Below are positions 26,824 through 37,117 of a DNA stretch of 64,000 nucleotides, one piece after another. The notes below the pieces were generated by a model. That model ran no database searches. It worked only from the letters and a program-made list of their open reading frames with translations, and was not told the DNA's origin. The translations under genes and the position numbers were made by a program. How positions within the stretch are numbered: the stretch's first letter is position 1; every line of letters starts with the position of its first letter. The stretch is from NCBI RefSeq assembly GCF_900101265.1, contig NZ_FMZS01000014.1, forward strand, positions 1-64,000, read 5' to 3'. This stretch comes from Massilia sp. PDC64. Lineage in GTDB: Bacteria > Pseudomonadota > Gammaproteobacteria > Burkholderiales > Burkholderiaceae_D.

Positions 26824-27303
26824 ATGCACGTCGTGCGCCAGCAGGAACGGCGCCTGGACAGTCATACGCTGACGGTCGACGTACCGGATACGCCCCAGGC
26901 GGCGCCCCCGCCCGACCCGCAGCCGATCCGCTTCGACGTGGTCTATACGCTGGCCGAGTACCTGGGGTTCGTCCGCGACCATCTCGCTTTCCTGCGGCGC
27001 AGGACCGGCGGGCCACTTGTCAGCGCCTGGGTCGCCTTGATCGGGACGCCGATCTTCTTTATCAAGAAACGCCGCATGCCGCGCTGCGCCTTCCGCATCG
27101 ACGCGCACGGCATCGAACGCACGACCCGCGCGGGGACGCTCACGCGCAGCTGGGCCGACATCCAGGTGGTGCGGCGCTATCGCCGCGGTTATCTGGTGAT
27201 GTACGACATGGGCGCGATGCTAATTCCATGCCGCTGCATGGACCGTGAACAGGAAGCGGCATTCCGGCGATTGGGCATCGAGCGTCGCCCCAATCAATCA
27301 TAG
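26824..27303 (+). CDS. YcxB-like domain protein
   Basis: 159 residues from the ATG at 26824, preceded by AGGGAAG; an ATG at 26776 is a reasonable alternative. The first 55 residues are a polar, proline-rich lead. TGGPLVSAWVALIGTPIFFI may be a membrane hairpin. The C-terminal half (FRIDAHGIERTTRAGTLTRSWADIQVV) has the YcxB-like pattern also seen in PH-like bacterial domains. The role is unknown. It ends where the hipBA operator region begins. Confidence 0.65.
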   Translation: MHVVRQQERRLDSHTLTVDVPDTPQAAPPPDPQPIRFDVVYTLAEYLGFVRDHLAFLRRRTGGPLVSAWVALIGTPIFFIKKRRMPRCAFRIDAHGIERTTRAGTLTRSWADIQVVRRYRRGYLVMYDMGAMLIPCRCMDREQEAAFRRLGIERRPNQS

Positions 27304-27376
27304 ATGATGGTTTATATTTCATAAAACGCCATCTATAACGTTTTTCTTTACGTAAAACCGTCATAGATGAACGCTT
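27301..27376. promoter_or_regulatory. Operator region of hipBA: interleaved imperfect palindromes
   Basis: TAGATGATGGTTTAT (27301-27315) is the inverted complement of ATAAAACGCCATCTA (27321-27335) at 12 of 15 positions. The half-site CATCTATAACGTTTT (27330-27344) recurs inverted as AAAACCGTCATAGATG (27354-27369) with two mismatches. Thus three related half-sites in alternating orientation fill the A/T-rich region before hipB. HipB proteins repress their own promoters by binding palindromes; that these are the HipB sites is an inference. Confidence 0.6.
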
Positions 27377-27413
27377 ATTTGCTATAACCGGCGTTCTTTG
27401 ATAGTGTCGGCAT

Positions 27414-27752
27414 ATGCCAAAAAAACTCTCGAATGCCGACATGTGGCCTACACTCGTCCAGGAGCGGCTGGTCGAATGGGGTCGCTGCGTCAATGTCCAG
27501 CGCCTGCAGCAGCGCATCACGGCCGCCGACCTGTGCCGGCGGCTCGGCATTTCCGAAGCGACGCTGCGGCGCCTGGAGCGGGGTGATCCCGGCGTCGGCG
27601 CCGGCGCCTACCTGAATGCGCTGCTGACCCTGGGCATGGCGGATGAAGCCACGCCGGCCCTGAAACCCGAACTCTGGCGCAAGGCGCCGGGCAGGCGGGT
27701 CCGGCCGACGCGACAGGAGCAAGGGGCGACGGCCGATGCCGATTATTTCTAA
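27414..27752 (+). CDS. hipB: HipB-like antitoxin, XRE helix-turn-helix
   Basis: 112 residues with a Cro/CI-type helix-turn-helix: LQQRITAADLCRRLGISEATLRRLERGDPG (landmark, about residues 31-60). A basic C-terminal tail follows. It would neutralise the HipA kinase and repress the operon through the palindromes just upstream. It overlaps hipA by 17 bases, which is typical for such pairs. The ATG at 27414 has no clear Shine-Dalgarno. Confidence 0.85.
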   Translation: MPKKLSNADMWPTLVQERLVEWGRCVNVQRLQQRITAADLCRRLGISEATLRRLERGDPGVGAGAYLNALLTLGMADEATPALKPELWRKAPGRRVRPTRQEQGATADADYF

Positions 27753-28983
27753 GCCGTTGTATGTGTACCTGCAGCGCCCTGACGACGGATCGTGGGTCAC
27801 CGTGGGCCGCTACGTGTCCAGCGCGCCCGGCGAAGGCACGTTCATGTATGCGCCGTCGTATGTCGACAGCGGACTCGCCTGGGCGATCGATCCCGTGAAT
27901 CTGCCGTTCGTGCCCGGTATCCAATACAGGACCCGGCATTACCAGGGCTTGCACGACGTCTTGCGCGATGCGTGTCCGGATGCGTGGGGCCAGGCACTGC
28001 TGCGACGCGAATACAACCTGCCCGCCGATGCGCCGCCGCTGCAATACCTGATCAAGGCCGGCAATATCGATCGCTGGGGCGCGCTCGCCGTCGGATCGAC
28101 ACCTCGTTTTTCCGGCGCGGCGCTGAACAGTCCACCCTTGCCCCTGCTCGACCAGCTGGTCGAGGAACTGGCCGCGCTGGCGGAACACCGGCCGCCGATC
28201 CGGCCGGCCATCCGGCGCCGACTGGTGCAGACGGCCAGCGTCGGCGGCGCACGTCCGAAGACGACCGTGCGCGACGATGCCGGCGTCTTCTGGCTGGTCA
28301 AGCCGCGCATGCACATGGACCCGGCCGACATTCCCCGACTCGAACACTTCGCCCGCGAGTGGGGCGCGGCGAGCGGGCTGGATGTGGCGGAAACCGTCCT
28401 GCATCCCGAGCCCGGTGGCCGCAGCATCCTGCGCGTGCGCCGTTTCGATCGCGACGGCGACCGGCGCTTCATGTGCGTCAGCGCGGCGTCCCTGCTGCAG
28501 GCGGAATATCCGGACAATCCGACGCACACCGACCGCTGGAGTTACCCGCGCCTGGCGGAAGAACTGCGCCGGGTCGGCGCCCCGCCGAAGGATGGCATCG
28601 AACTGTTCGGCCGCATGGTCTTCAACGCGGTCTGCGGCAACGACGACGACCATGTGCGCAACCACGCGATCGTCTACGGGCAAGGCCGCAAGGGCTGGCG
28701 CCTCGCGCCGGCGTTCGACGTCGTGCCGAATCCGGCCGACACGCCGCGCCGGCTGGTCATGCAACTGTCCAGGGGACGCTTCGACATCGCGCGGGACGCC
28801 GTCCTCGGCGATGCGATTCGTTTCGGTTTTACCGGCCGCGACGCCTGCGCCGCGTACCTCGACGCGCTGCTGACGCGCATCGAAGCCGCCTTTCCGCCGG
28901 CCGCGCGGTGGCTCACGGACGACTGGCGCGCGACGCTGCACGCCAGGATGATGGAAAACCTCGCGATCCTGCGCGGCCGGTAA
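27736..28983 (+). CDS. hipA: HipA-like serine/threonine kinase toxin
   Basis: 415 residues. HipA toxins are kinases that in E. coli phosphorylate GltX and induce dormancy. The phosphate-binding loop is TASVGGARPKTTV (about residue 165). The catalytic loop is CGNDDDHVRNHAI (about residue 297) and the metal-binding segment is PAFDVVPNP (about 325). The N-terminal HipA-N1 domain covers roughly the first 100 residues. All catalytic motifs are intact, so the toxin is probably active. Confidence 0.9.
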   Translation: MPIISKPLYVYLQRPDDGSWVTVGRYVSSAPGEGTFMYAPSYVDSGLAWAIDPVNLPFVPGIQYRTRHYQGLHDVLRDACPDAWGQALLRREYNLPADAPPLQYLIKAGNIDRWGALAVGSTPRFSGAALNSPPLPLLDQLVEELAALAEHRPPIRPAIRRRLVQTASVGGARPKTTVRDDAGVFWLVKPRMHMDPADIPRLEHFAREWGAASGLDVAETVLHPEPGGRSILRVRRFDRDGDRRFMCVSAASLLQAEYPDNPTHTDRWSYPRLAEELRRVGAPPKDGIELFGRMVFNAVCGNDDDHVRNHAIVYGQGRKGWRLAPAFDVVPNPADTPRRLVMQLSRGRFDIARDAVLGDAIRFGFTGRDACAAYLDALLTRIEAAFPPAARWLTDDWRATLHARMMENLAILRGR

Positions 28984-28986
28984 GAC

Positions 28987-29490
28987 CTATTCGTCCACCT
29001 TCGCATCCTCGCTCTTGGCCGCTTCCATCGCCTCCGGCTCGAGCACTTCCGCCGACTTGTTCATGCGGATGAACACGCCCCAGCCGGCCATCAGCAGCCC
29101 CGCCGCGACGAGCACCGACGCCGCGTGCGGCAGCAGTTCCGGTTCCTCGTGCAAGGCCTTGAAGGTGCCGACCAGGCCCTCGATCGACAGCGCGACCACG
29201 ACGACGACCATGAAGCGCGACAGGTAACGGCGCACGCGCGTGGGCGCGCTGATGTGGGCATCACGCACGACTTCTTCCTCGGTGATGGTCTGCGCGATCT
29301 GCAGCGAGACGACGGCGATGGCCAGCAGGCCGATCGCCTCGATGGCCATCTCGGCGGACTCCCCGGCCTCGGCACCGACGGCTTTCAGGCCGGTCTGCAC
29401 GGCCAGCACCGTGATCAGCACGGACACGAGCACGAACAGGAACCCGAGCAGCGCGTGCGCGGCCGAAAAGAAACCCTTCAGTAATTTCAA
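28987..29490 (-). CDS. Putative membrane protein of unknown function
   Basis: About 167 residues from a TTG at 29490, chosen because GGAGG lies four bases upstream and no ATG or GTG fits. Four hydrophobic segments are visible: LLGFLFVLVSVLITVLAV, IGLLAIAVVSLQIA, FMVVVVVALSIEGLVG and AASVLVAAGLLMAGWGVFI. An acidic tail follows (EVLEPEAMEAAKSEDAKVDE). The frame can be extended upstream into glpK, but that is spurious. I cannot assign a function. It converges with hipA, three bases apart. Confidence 0.75.
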   Translation of the reverse strand: MKLLKGFFSAAHALLGFLFVLVSVLITVLAVQTGLKAVGAEAGESAEMAIEAIGLLAIAVVSLQIAQTITEEEVVRDAHISAPTRVRRYLSRFMVVVVVALSIEGLVGTFKALHEEPELLPHAASVLVAAGLLMAGWGVFIRMNKSAEVLEPEAMEAAKSEDAKVDE

Positions 29491-29570
29491 GGCGCCTCCG
29501 TCGTAACGATTCGATAACGATGTCGAACGGATTGTGCCCGATCCGCGCAAGCGCGGCCGCACGCGAAGCG

Positions 29571-31064
<1,494 letters not shown>

Positions 31065-31091
31065 CGTTGTCTCCCAGGGCCGTCGAATTAT

Positions 31092-31432
31092 GTGTAAAGC
31101 AGGCCGATAGGCCGGATTCTGTGTAACGCCCTTGCGGACGCTATGACAGCCATTCCTCTAGGCGCCGAATTACTCCGGCGCTCAAGCTTCCTACCCGCAC
31201 GCTCCGCGAGCAACCTCAACGCGTGCCTATTTGGAATTGCTCCAGGTGGAGGTTACCGCGTTTCACCGTAACTTAATACGCTCGTCTCTGTGGCCCTATT
31301 CCTCGCCTTATACCCGGCTTGCGCCGGGCTTTCGGCGGACGGCCGTTAACCGTCACCCCGCTCTGTGGAGTCCGGACCTTCCTCCCGCCCACGACCTTGC
31401 GGCGTGGGCCAGCGGCTGTCTGGCCTGCTTCA
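31092..31432 (-). ncRNA. rnpB: RNase P RNA (rnpB), bacterial type A
   Basis: Catalytic RNA of the tRNA 5'-processing enzyme, about 340 bases. Read 5' to 3' on the minus strand it starts GAAGCAGGCCAGACAGCCGC. The conserved GAGGAAGGTCCGGACTCC follows, then ACGGTGAAACGCGGTAACC and CTGGAGCAATTCCAAATAGG. It ends with AGAGGAATGGCTGTC and ACAGAATCCGGCCTATAGG before GCCTGCTTT, which pairs with the 5' end (helix P1). Both ends are good to within a few bases. Confidence 0.95.
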
Positions 31433-31440
31433 CGAGCAGC

Positions 31441-31446
31441 ATTGTA
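31441..31446 (-). promoter_or_regulatory. -10 element of the rnpB promoter
   Basis: TACAAT on the minus strand, about nine bases before the mature 5' end of rnpB. No good -35 hexamer is visible at 16-18 bases. Confidence 0.5.
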
Positions 31447-31555
31447 CCCGATGCGCCGCTGCCTTTTGTGAAAGGTCGTGTCGCTATTTGAAAAGCCAGC
31501 GTTGAGTGAGTTGCATAGAATGCCCGGATTCCATCTTGATAAGGATGACCTCACC

Positions 31556-33256
31556 ATGACGCACCCTTCCCGCAGCGGCGGCCAGATCCTGGTCGATGCG
31601 CTCCAGGTCCACGGCGTGGACACCGCCTTCGGCGTGCCCGGCGAAAGCTATCTCGACGTGCTCGACGCGCTGCACGACTCGAACATCCGCTTCGTCATCA
31701 ACCGGCAGGAAGGCGGCGCGGCGTTCATGGCCGAGGCCTACGGCAAGCTGACGGGCAAGCCCGGCATCTGCTTCGTCACGCGCGGCCCCGGCGCGACCAA
31801 CGCCTCCATCGGCGTGCACACGGCGTACCAGGATTCCACGCCGATGATCCTGTTCATCGGCCAGGTCGGCACCGACTTCATGGACCGCGAAGCGTTCCAG
31901 GAAATCGACTACCGCCGCATGTACGGCCAGATGGCGAAATGGGTGGCGCAGATCGACCGCGCCGAGCGCATCCCCGAATACATGGCGCGCGCCTTCCAGG
32001 TGGCGACGAGCGGCCGTCCCGGCCCCGTCGTCCTCGCGCTACCGGAAGACATGCTCGTCGCGCGCGCGGAAGTGGCGGATACGCGCCGCTACCAGCCGAC
32101 GCAGGGGTCGCCTTCCTCGGCGCAGATCGACCAGCTGCGCAGCATGCTGGCGCAAGCGACGAAACCCCTGCTGCTGCTGGGCGGCGGCACGTGGACGGCC
32201 CAGGCCTGTGCCGACGTACAGAAATTCGCCGAGGCGAACGCTCTGCCCGTCGCCTGCGCATTCCGCTTCCAGGACCTGCTGGACAACGACCACCCGCACT
32301 ACGTGGGCGACGTCGGCATCGGCATCAATCCGAAGCTGGCCACGCGCGTGAAGGAGGCCGACGTGCTGATCGCGTTCGGCCCGCGCCTGGGAGAAATGAC
32401 GACGAGCGGCTATTCGCTGCTGCAATCGCCCGTACCGCGTCAGCGGCTCGTGCACATCCATCCGGATCCGGACGAACTGGGCAGCGTCTACCAGGCCGAG
32501 TTGATGATCGCGAGCGGCGCGCCGCAGGCGGCATCGATGCTGGCGGCGATGGAACCGGTCGATGCCTCCGCATGGCGCCACACGGTCGAGGAAGCGAAGG
32601 CCGAGCTGCGCGCATGGCAGGAACGCCCCGCCATCTTCAAGGACGGCACCGCGCCGCTGGACCTGTGGCAGATGGTGCAGGACCTGCAAGCGGCCCTTCC
32701 GCGCGACACGATCATCACGAACGGCGCCGGCAACTACGCGACGTGGGCGCACCGTTTCTGGCGCTACGGCGCGATGCGCACGCAGCTGGCGCCGACGAGC
32801 GGCGCGATGGGGTATGGCGTGCCGTCCGCCGTCGCGGCCAAGATCGTGCGGCCGGAGCGCACGGTGGTCTGTTTCGCCGGCGACGGCGAATTCATGATGA
32901 CGGGCCAGGAACTGGCGACCGCCGTGCAATACGGCGCCGGCGTCATCTTCCTCGTCTTCAACAACGGCATGTTCGGCACGATCCGCATGCACCAGGAACG
33001 AGAATATCCGGGCCGCGTGTCCGGCACGCAGCTGCACAATCCCGACTTCGCCGCGCTGGCGAAGGCATACGGCGGCCACGGCGAGGCGGTCGAGACGACG
33101 GCCGATTTCGGTCCGGCCCTCGAGCGCGCCATCGCGTTCACGCGCACGCACAAGCTGCCGGCGCTGATCGAGCTGCGCTACGACGGCAACCTGATCACGC
33201 CGGGCGCCACCCTGGACACCATCCGCCGCAACGCGCAGGCGGCCAAGGCGGGCTGA
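31556..33256 (+). CDS. Thiamine-diphosphate-dependent enzyme, acetolactate-synthase-like
   Basis: 566 residues from the ATG at 31556, chosen for AAGGA ten bases upstream and for family length; an ATG at 31519 is possible. The catalytic glutamate region is NRQEGGAAFMAEAYGKLTG. The ThDP/Mg motif is FAGDGEFMMTGQELATAVQY with the NN of FNNGMFGTI. The fold is that of the IlvB/oxalyl-CoA decarboxylase group. With no ilvH/ilvN small subunit beside it and no leucine or valine genes nearby, it is probably not the biosynthetic acetolactate synthase. The substrate is unknown. Confidence 0.85.
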   Translation: MTHPSRSGGQILVDALQVHGVDTAFGVPGESYLDVLDALHDSNIRFVINRQEGGAAFMAEAYGKLTGKPGICFVTRGPGATNASIGVHTAYQDSTPMILFIGQVGTDFMDREAFQEIDYRRMYGQMAKWVAQIDRAERIPEYMARAFQVATSGRPGPVVLALPEDMLVARAEVADTRRYQPTQGSPSSAQIDQLRSMLAQATKPLLLLGGGTWTAQACADVQKFAEANALPVACAFRFQDLLDNDHPHYVGDVGIGINPKLATRVKEADVLIAFGPRLGEMTTSGYSLLQSPVPRQRLVHIHPDPDELGSVYQAELMIASGAPQAASMLAAMEPVDASAWRHTVEEAKAELRAWQERPAIFKDGTAPLDLWQMVQDLQAALPRDTIITNGAGNYATWAHRFWRYGAMRTQLAPTSGAMGYGVPSAVAAKIVRPERTVVCFAGDGEFMMTGQELATAVQYGAGVIFLVFNNGMFGTIRMHQEREYPGRVSGTQLHNPDFAALAKAYGGHGEAVETTADFGPALERAIAFTRTHKLPALIELRYDGNLITPGATLDTIRRNAQAAKAG

Positions 33257-33269
33257 CGGCCGCTGCAGC

Positions 33270-34670
33270 CTAGCGCGGCGCGCGCACGAGCTTCATGACG
33301 ACACCGGTCTTGCCGAGCAAGGTCCCGGTGCCGCTCGCCAGCAGGTACAGTTCGTCGCGGTCGTCGCGGGCGAAGCCGAGCACGGCCAGGCCGAGCGGGT
33401 CGCGGCCCGCAACGCCCAGGTTCTGCACCTGGTTGTTGCGGCCCAGGACGAACAGGTGGCCGCCGCCGCTGCCTGAGTAATCGCCGAACACGTACTGGCC
33501 GCGCAGCTGGCGCAGTTGATGGCCGCGGTACACGTACCCGCCGATGACGGCCGTGCGCGCCGCGGGTTGCCCGGCGGCGTCCGTGTGATCGTACTGGGCG
33601 ATCGGGTCCGTGAGGCCCGCCGGCAGGCCCGGGCTGTCGGCGTAGACGAAGCCCGGCGCAGTCGGACCCGCCGTATCGAACAGGAACGTCCCTTCCTTGA
33701 TGCGCCAGCCGTAGTTGGCGCCGGCCGTCACGACGTCCACCTCCTCGATGGCGTTCTGGCCGACCTCGCCCGCGATCAGGCGGCCCGCGTCGTCGAATGC
33801 CATCCGGAACGGATTGCGGAAACCGTAGGCGAAGATCTCGTCGGCACCGGGCTTGCCCACGAACGGGTTGTCGGGCGGGATGCCGTATTTGCCGTTGGCC
33901 GCGTTCCGGCCCAGCGGATCGATGCGCAGGATCTTGCCGAGCACATTGCCCGGCGCCAGGCTCTGCGCATTGCCTTCCGGCGCATGGCCCACGCCTTCGT
34001 CGTCGGCACCGCCGCCGTCGCCGAGCGCCACGTACAGCATCTGGTCGGGACCGAACACGAGCGCGCCGCCGTTGTGGTTGAACTGGGGCTTGTCGATACG
34101 CAGCAGTTCACGTGCGCTGGACAGGTCGACCGGGCTGTTGCGCTTGCCCGGACGCTGCACGCGCCATTCCGTCACCACGCTCTGGCAATTCGGCGCCACG
34201 CCGGCCGGCATCGTGCTGAAGTCGGCCGCGCCCTTCACGGGCTGCGACGTGAACGTGTAGAACAGCCCGTTGACCTTGAACTGCGGGTGGAACGCGATGC
34301 CCAGCAGGCCCCGCTCGTCGTATTTTCCCGGCCCCAATCCCAACGGCACGAGCAGCTTGCTGACGTCGAGGAACAATTCCGGTTGCCGGTTGGCGGGATT
34401 GTCGTCGTCGCCATCCTCACGGTTGGCGATGGGAACACGCCACACCTGGCCGGCCTGGTCGGCCACATACAAATGGGTGCGGTCGCCGGGCGCGACGGCG
34501 CCGGCGACCGGGGACACCAGTCCCGTCATGACCGTCTCCAGCCCCACCTGGACCGGGCTGGCGGGAATCGGACCCGGGATCGGATCCGCCAACGGCACCT
34601 GCTGGGCCAGCGCCTGGCCGTGGATGGCGGCCGCGAGTACGGCCCCGATGATCAACCTGCGTGTTTTCAT
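33270..34670 (-). CDS. PQQ-dependent aldose sugar dehydrogenase (GDH-B type), periplasmic
   Basis: 466 residues. The signal peptide (RRLIIGAVLAAAIHGQALAQ) has a likely cleavage after ALA. A beta-propeller of the soluble glucose dehydrogenase/YliI family follows: GLLGIAFHPQFKVNGLFYTF, FNHNGGALVFGPDQMLYVALGDGG (landmarks) and GFRNPFRMAFD. The conserved histidine in the first motif would be the catalytic base. Such enzymes oxidise aldoses in the periplasm and pass electrons to the respiratory chain. No PQQ biosynthesis genes are in the window. Confidence 0.88.
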   Translation of the reverse strand: MKTRRLIIGAVLAAAIHGQALAQQVPLADPIPGPIPASPVQVGLETVMTGLVSPVAGAVAPGDRTHLYVADQAGQVWRVPIANREDGDDDNPANRQPELFLDVSKLLVPLGLGPGKYDERGLLGIAFHPQFKVNGLFYTFTSQPVKGAADFSTMPAGVAPNCQSVVTEWRVQRPGKRNSPVDLSSARELLRIDKPQFNHNGGALVFGPDQMLYVALGDGGGADDEGVGHAPEGNAQSLAPGNVLGKILRIDPLGRNAANGKYGIPPDNPFVGKPGADEIFAYGFRNPFRMAFDDAGRLIAGEVGQNAIEEVDVVTAGANYGWRIKEGTFLFDTAGPTAPGFVYADSPGLPAGLTDPIAQYDHTDAAGQPAARTAVIGGYVYRGHQLRQLRGQYVFGDYSGSGGGHLFVLGRNNQVQNLGVAGRDPLGLAVLGFARDDRDELYLLASGTGTLLGKTGVVMKLVRAPR

Positions 34671-34775
34671 GCTCTCCCTCCCTGTGTGGCCTGACGGCCG
34701 TTGACAAACACGGGTTAATGCCGTGCTCGCCAGGAAGGTTCAAGCGTGCGCCCGCGATATTTCGCGGTATGTTCC

Positions 34776-35477
34776 TCAGGCAATAGCGAGGCCGCGCAGC
34801 GCGGGGACGACGTCGTGCAGGCGCGCCACCTCAAAGGTGGGCTGTGCCTCGCTGTCGTTGGCGAGGCCGCCGGGATTGAACCAGCAGCTTTCGATGCCGA
34901 AGCGGTTGGCGCCGAGGATGTCCGCATCGAGGCGGTCGCCCACGATGATCGTCTCGGCGTGCGTGAAGGCGCGCGCCATCCGGACGGTGTACTCGAAGAA
35001 GCGGCTGTCCGGCTTCGCATGGCCGCACGCTTCGGACGTGGCCACGAACGACACGTGGTCGCGCAGCCCCGCGCTCACGATGCGGCGGTGCTGGATCTGC
35101 TCGACGCCGTTGGTGATGATGCCGACTTCACCGATGCCGGCCAGGGTCGCGCACAATTCCTTCGCGCCGTCGATGAGGACGACGGTGTCCGACAGCGATT
35201 CGAGGTAAAGGCGGCTGGCCGCTTCCGGATCGAGGTCGAGGCCGTTGTCGGCGAACGTCCGGCGGAAGCGTTCCACCTTCAGGAAATCCTTCGACACGGC
35301 GCCCGTCTCGAAGCTTTTCCAGAGTGCGATGTTGATGGCCTGGTAGCGGGCGAACAGGCCGTCGGGGAGCGCATCCAGCCCCAGCGCGCGCATCGTGCGG
35401 TCGAACGACAGCTGTTCGGATGCCTTGAAGTCGAGCAGGGTGTCGTCGAGGTCGAAAAGAAAAAGTCTGTGTTTCAT
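34776..35477 (-). CDS. yjjG: HAD-family nucleotidase, YjjG-like
   Basis: 233 residues. The HAD motif I is LFLFDLDDTLLDF (nucleophile Asp at about residue 9), motif II lies in GIITNGVEQIQHRR and motif III/IV in IIVGDRLDADILGA. A C1-type helical cap lies between motifs I and II. Length and motifs match YjjG, a house-cleaning pyrimidine nucleoside 5'-monophosphatase, but HAD specificities are hard to assign. It is on the same strand as the small membrane protein upstream. Confidence 0.85.
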   Translation of the reverse strand: MKHRLFLFDLDDTLLDFKASEQLSFDRTMRALGLDALPDGLFARYQAINIALWKSFETGAVSKDFLKVERFRRTFADNGLDLDPEAASRLYLESLSDTVVLIDGAKELCATLAGIGEVGIITNGVEQIQHRRIVSAGLRDHVSFVATSEACGHAKPDSRFFEYTVRMARAFTHAETIIVGDRLDADILGANRFGIESCWFNPGGLANDSEAQPTFEVARLHDVVPALRGLAIA

Positions 35478-35532
35478 GGCGCTGCAACCGCAAAGGTGTC
35501 CTTCGGAAATAACAGGATACCAGCGGTGCAGG

Positions 35533-35739
35533 TTACATGCCGAGGTTGGTGTCGATTCCCAGTTCGGCCGGCCACGGCACGGGCGCGTCGAAAGCGCTGG
35601 CGGGGCTGGAAGGATGGGTCAGGAACAGGGCGACAAGGGCAATGAAGAGCCACACGATCACATTGCGCAGCGATGCTGCCGAACTGCCCACCACGTGATC
35701 GCCGGCGATGAGCCTCTTGAGAAACCTGGATACGTTCAC
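35533..35739 (-). CDS. Small single-span membrane protein, unknown
   Basis: 68 residues from a GTG at 35739, chosen because GAGGGA lies five bases upstream; another in-frame GTG is at 35778. After a basic N-terminal part (RFLKRLIAGDHVV) there is one membrane segment (LRNVIVWLFIALVALFL) and a short proline-rich tail. I recognise no family. The clear ribosome-binding site and membrane segment argue for a real gene. It is 55 bases upstream of the yjjG-like gene. Confidence 0.5.
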   Translation of the reverse strand: MNVSRFLKRLIAGDHVVGSSAASLRNVIVWLFIALVALFLTHPSSPASAFDAPVPWPAELGIDTNLGM

Positions 35740-35945
35740 GATCGTCCCTCGGTGACGCGTCTTCTTATCGATGTTCACAATCTACACCCGTTACGTACTA
35801 ATTTCCAGCACGATGATCAGATTGCTATTGTTGAGCTGTATTCTAGCCACAATATGGCAGAGCTGACGCACACCAGGGAACGAGGCCCGCTCTGGTAGAA
35901 TACGCGCGACCCTATCTGGCATATCGCCGCCCTCCCGAATACACA

Positions 35946-37109
35946 ATGTTTAGTTTCTTCAAAAAGAAAAAACCTGAAGCCGAGACGCCGGCTGCGGTCG
36001 AACCCGCAGTCCAGACGCCCCCGGCGGCCGACGCGCAGCCCGAAGCGGCAGCCGAGCAGCCAGGTTTCCTGCGCCGCCTGTTCGGCGGTGGCGAGGACGC
36101 GCCAGCCGCGCCCGCACCTGCCGAAGCACCCGCCGAGGCACCCGCATCGGTCGCCTACGAAGGCCAGCTGTTCCCCGAAACGGCAGAACGTCCCGTCAGC
36201 GAAGCGGAAGCCAAGCGCTCCTGGATGTCGCGCCTGAAGGCTGGCCTGGCCAAGACGTCGAGCAACCTGTCGCTGCTGTTCGTCGGCGCACGCATCGACG
36301 AGGACCTGTATGAGGAACTCGAATCCGCGCTGCTGATGTCGGACGCCGGCATGGACGCCACGCAATTCCTGCTGGACAACCTGCGCCGTAAGGTGAAGGA
36401 AGACAAGCTGCTCGACGCGGCCGCCGTCAAGGTGGCATTGAAGGGCCTGCTCGTCGACCTGCTGCGCCCGCTGGAAAAGCCGCTCGAACTGGGCCGCCAC
36501 GAGCCGCTCGTCATGATGATCGCGGGCGTCAACGGCGCCGGCAAGACGACGACCATCGGCAAGCTGGCCAAGCACATGCAGCGCCACGAACAATCCGTGC
36601 TGCTGGCCGCCGGCGACACGTTCCGCGCCGCCGCGCGCGAGCAGCTGATGGTCTGGGGCCAGCGGAATAACGTCACCGTCATCTCGCAGCAGTCGGGCGA
36701 CCCGGCCGCCGTCGCATTCGACGCCGTCCAGTCGGGCAAGGCGCGCGGCGTCGACGTCGTCATGGTCGACACCGCCGGCCGCCTGCCGACCCAGCTGCAC
36801 CTGATGGAAGAGCTCAAGAAGATCAAGCGCGTGATCGGCAAGGGCATGGAAGACGCGCCGCACGAGGTCCTGCTCGTCATCGACGGCAACACGGGCCAGA
36901 ACGCGCTGGCGCAGGTGAAGGCGTTCGACGATGCGCTGCAGCTGACCGGCCTCGTGATCACGAAGCTGGACGGCACGGCCAAGGGCGGCATCCTGGCCGC
37001 CATCGCACGCACCCGTCCGGTGCCGGTGTACTTCATCGGCGTGGGCGAAAAGCTGGAGGACCTGCAACCCTTCAGCGCCGACGAATTCGCCGAGGCGCTG
37101 CTGGGATAA
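35946..37109 (+). CDS. ftsY: Signal recognition particle receptor FtsY
   Basis: GTPase receptor that docks ribosome-SRP complexes at the membrane for co-translational insertion. The 387 residues begin with a basic patch (FSFFKKKK) and an alanine/proline/glutamate-rich A domain of about 80 residues. The NG domain follows with G1 GVNGAGKTTTIGKLA, G3 DTAGR and G4 TKLDGTAKGG. It is the first gene of ftsYEX, followed by ftsE nine bases later. Confidence 0.97.
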   Translation: MFSFFKKKKPEAETPAAVEPAVQTPPAADAQPEAAAEQPGFLRRLFGGGEDAPAAPAPAEAPAEAPASVAYEGQLFPETAERPVSEAEAKRSWMSRLKAGLAKTSSNLSLLFVGARIDEDLYEELESALLMSDAGMDATQFLLDNLRRKVKEDKLLDAAAVKVALKGLLVDLLRPLEKPLELGRHEPLVMMIAGVNGAGKTTTIGKLAKHMQRHEQSVLLAAGDTFRAAAREQLMVWGQRNNVTVISQQSGDPAAVAFDAVQSGKARGVDVVMVDTAGRLPTQLHLMEELKKIKRVIGKGMEDAPHEVLLVIDGNTGQNALAQVKAFDDALQLTGLVITKLDGTAKGGILAAIARTRPVPVYFIGVGEKLEDLQPFSADEFAEALLG

Positions 37110-37117
37110 TACGCACG

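Noticed and set aside
31231..31491. An 86-residue frame on the plus strand
   Set aside because: It is the reverse complement of rnpB, and the conserved RNA motifs explain the sequence.
31556..33256. Biosynthetic acetolactate synthase (ilvB)
   Set aside because: No small regulatory subunit or branched-chain amino acid gene is adjacent. Kept as an acetolactate-synthase-like ThDP enzyme only.
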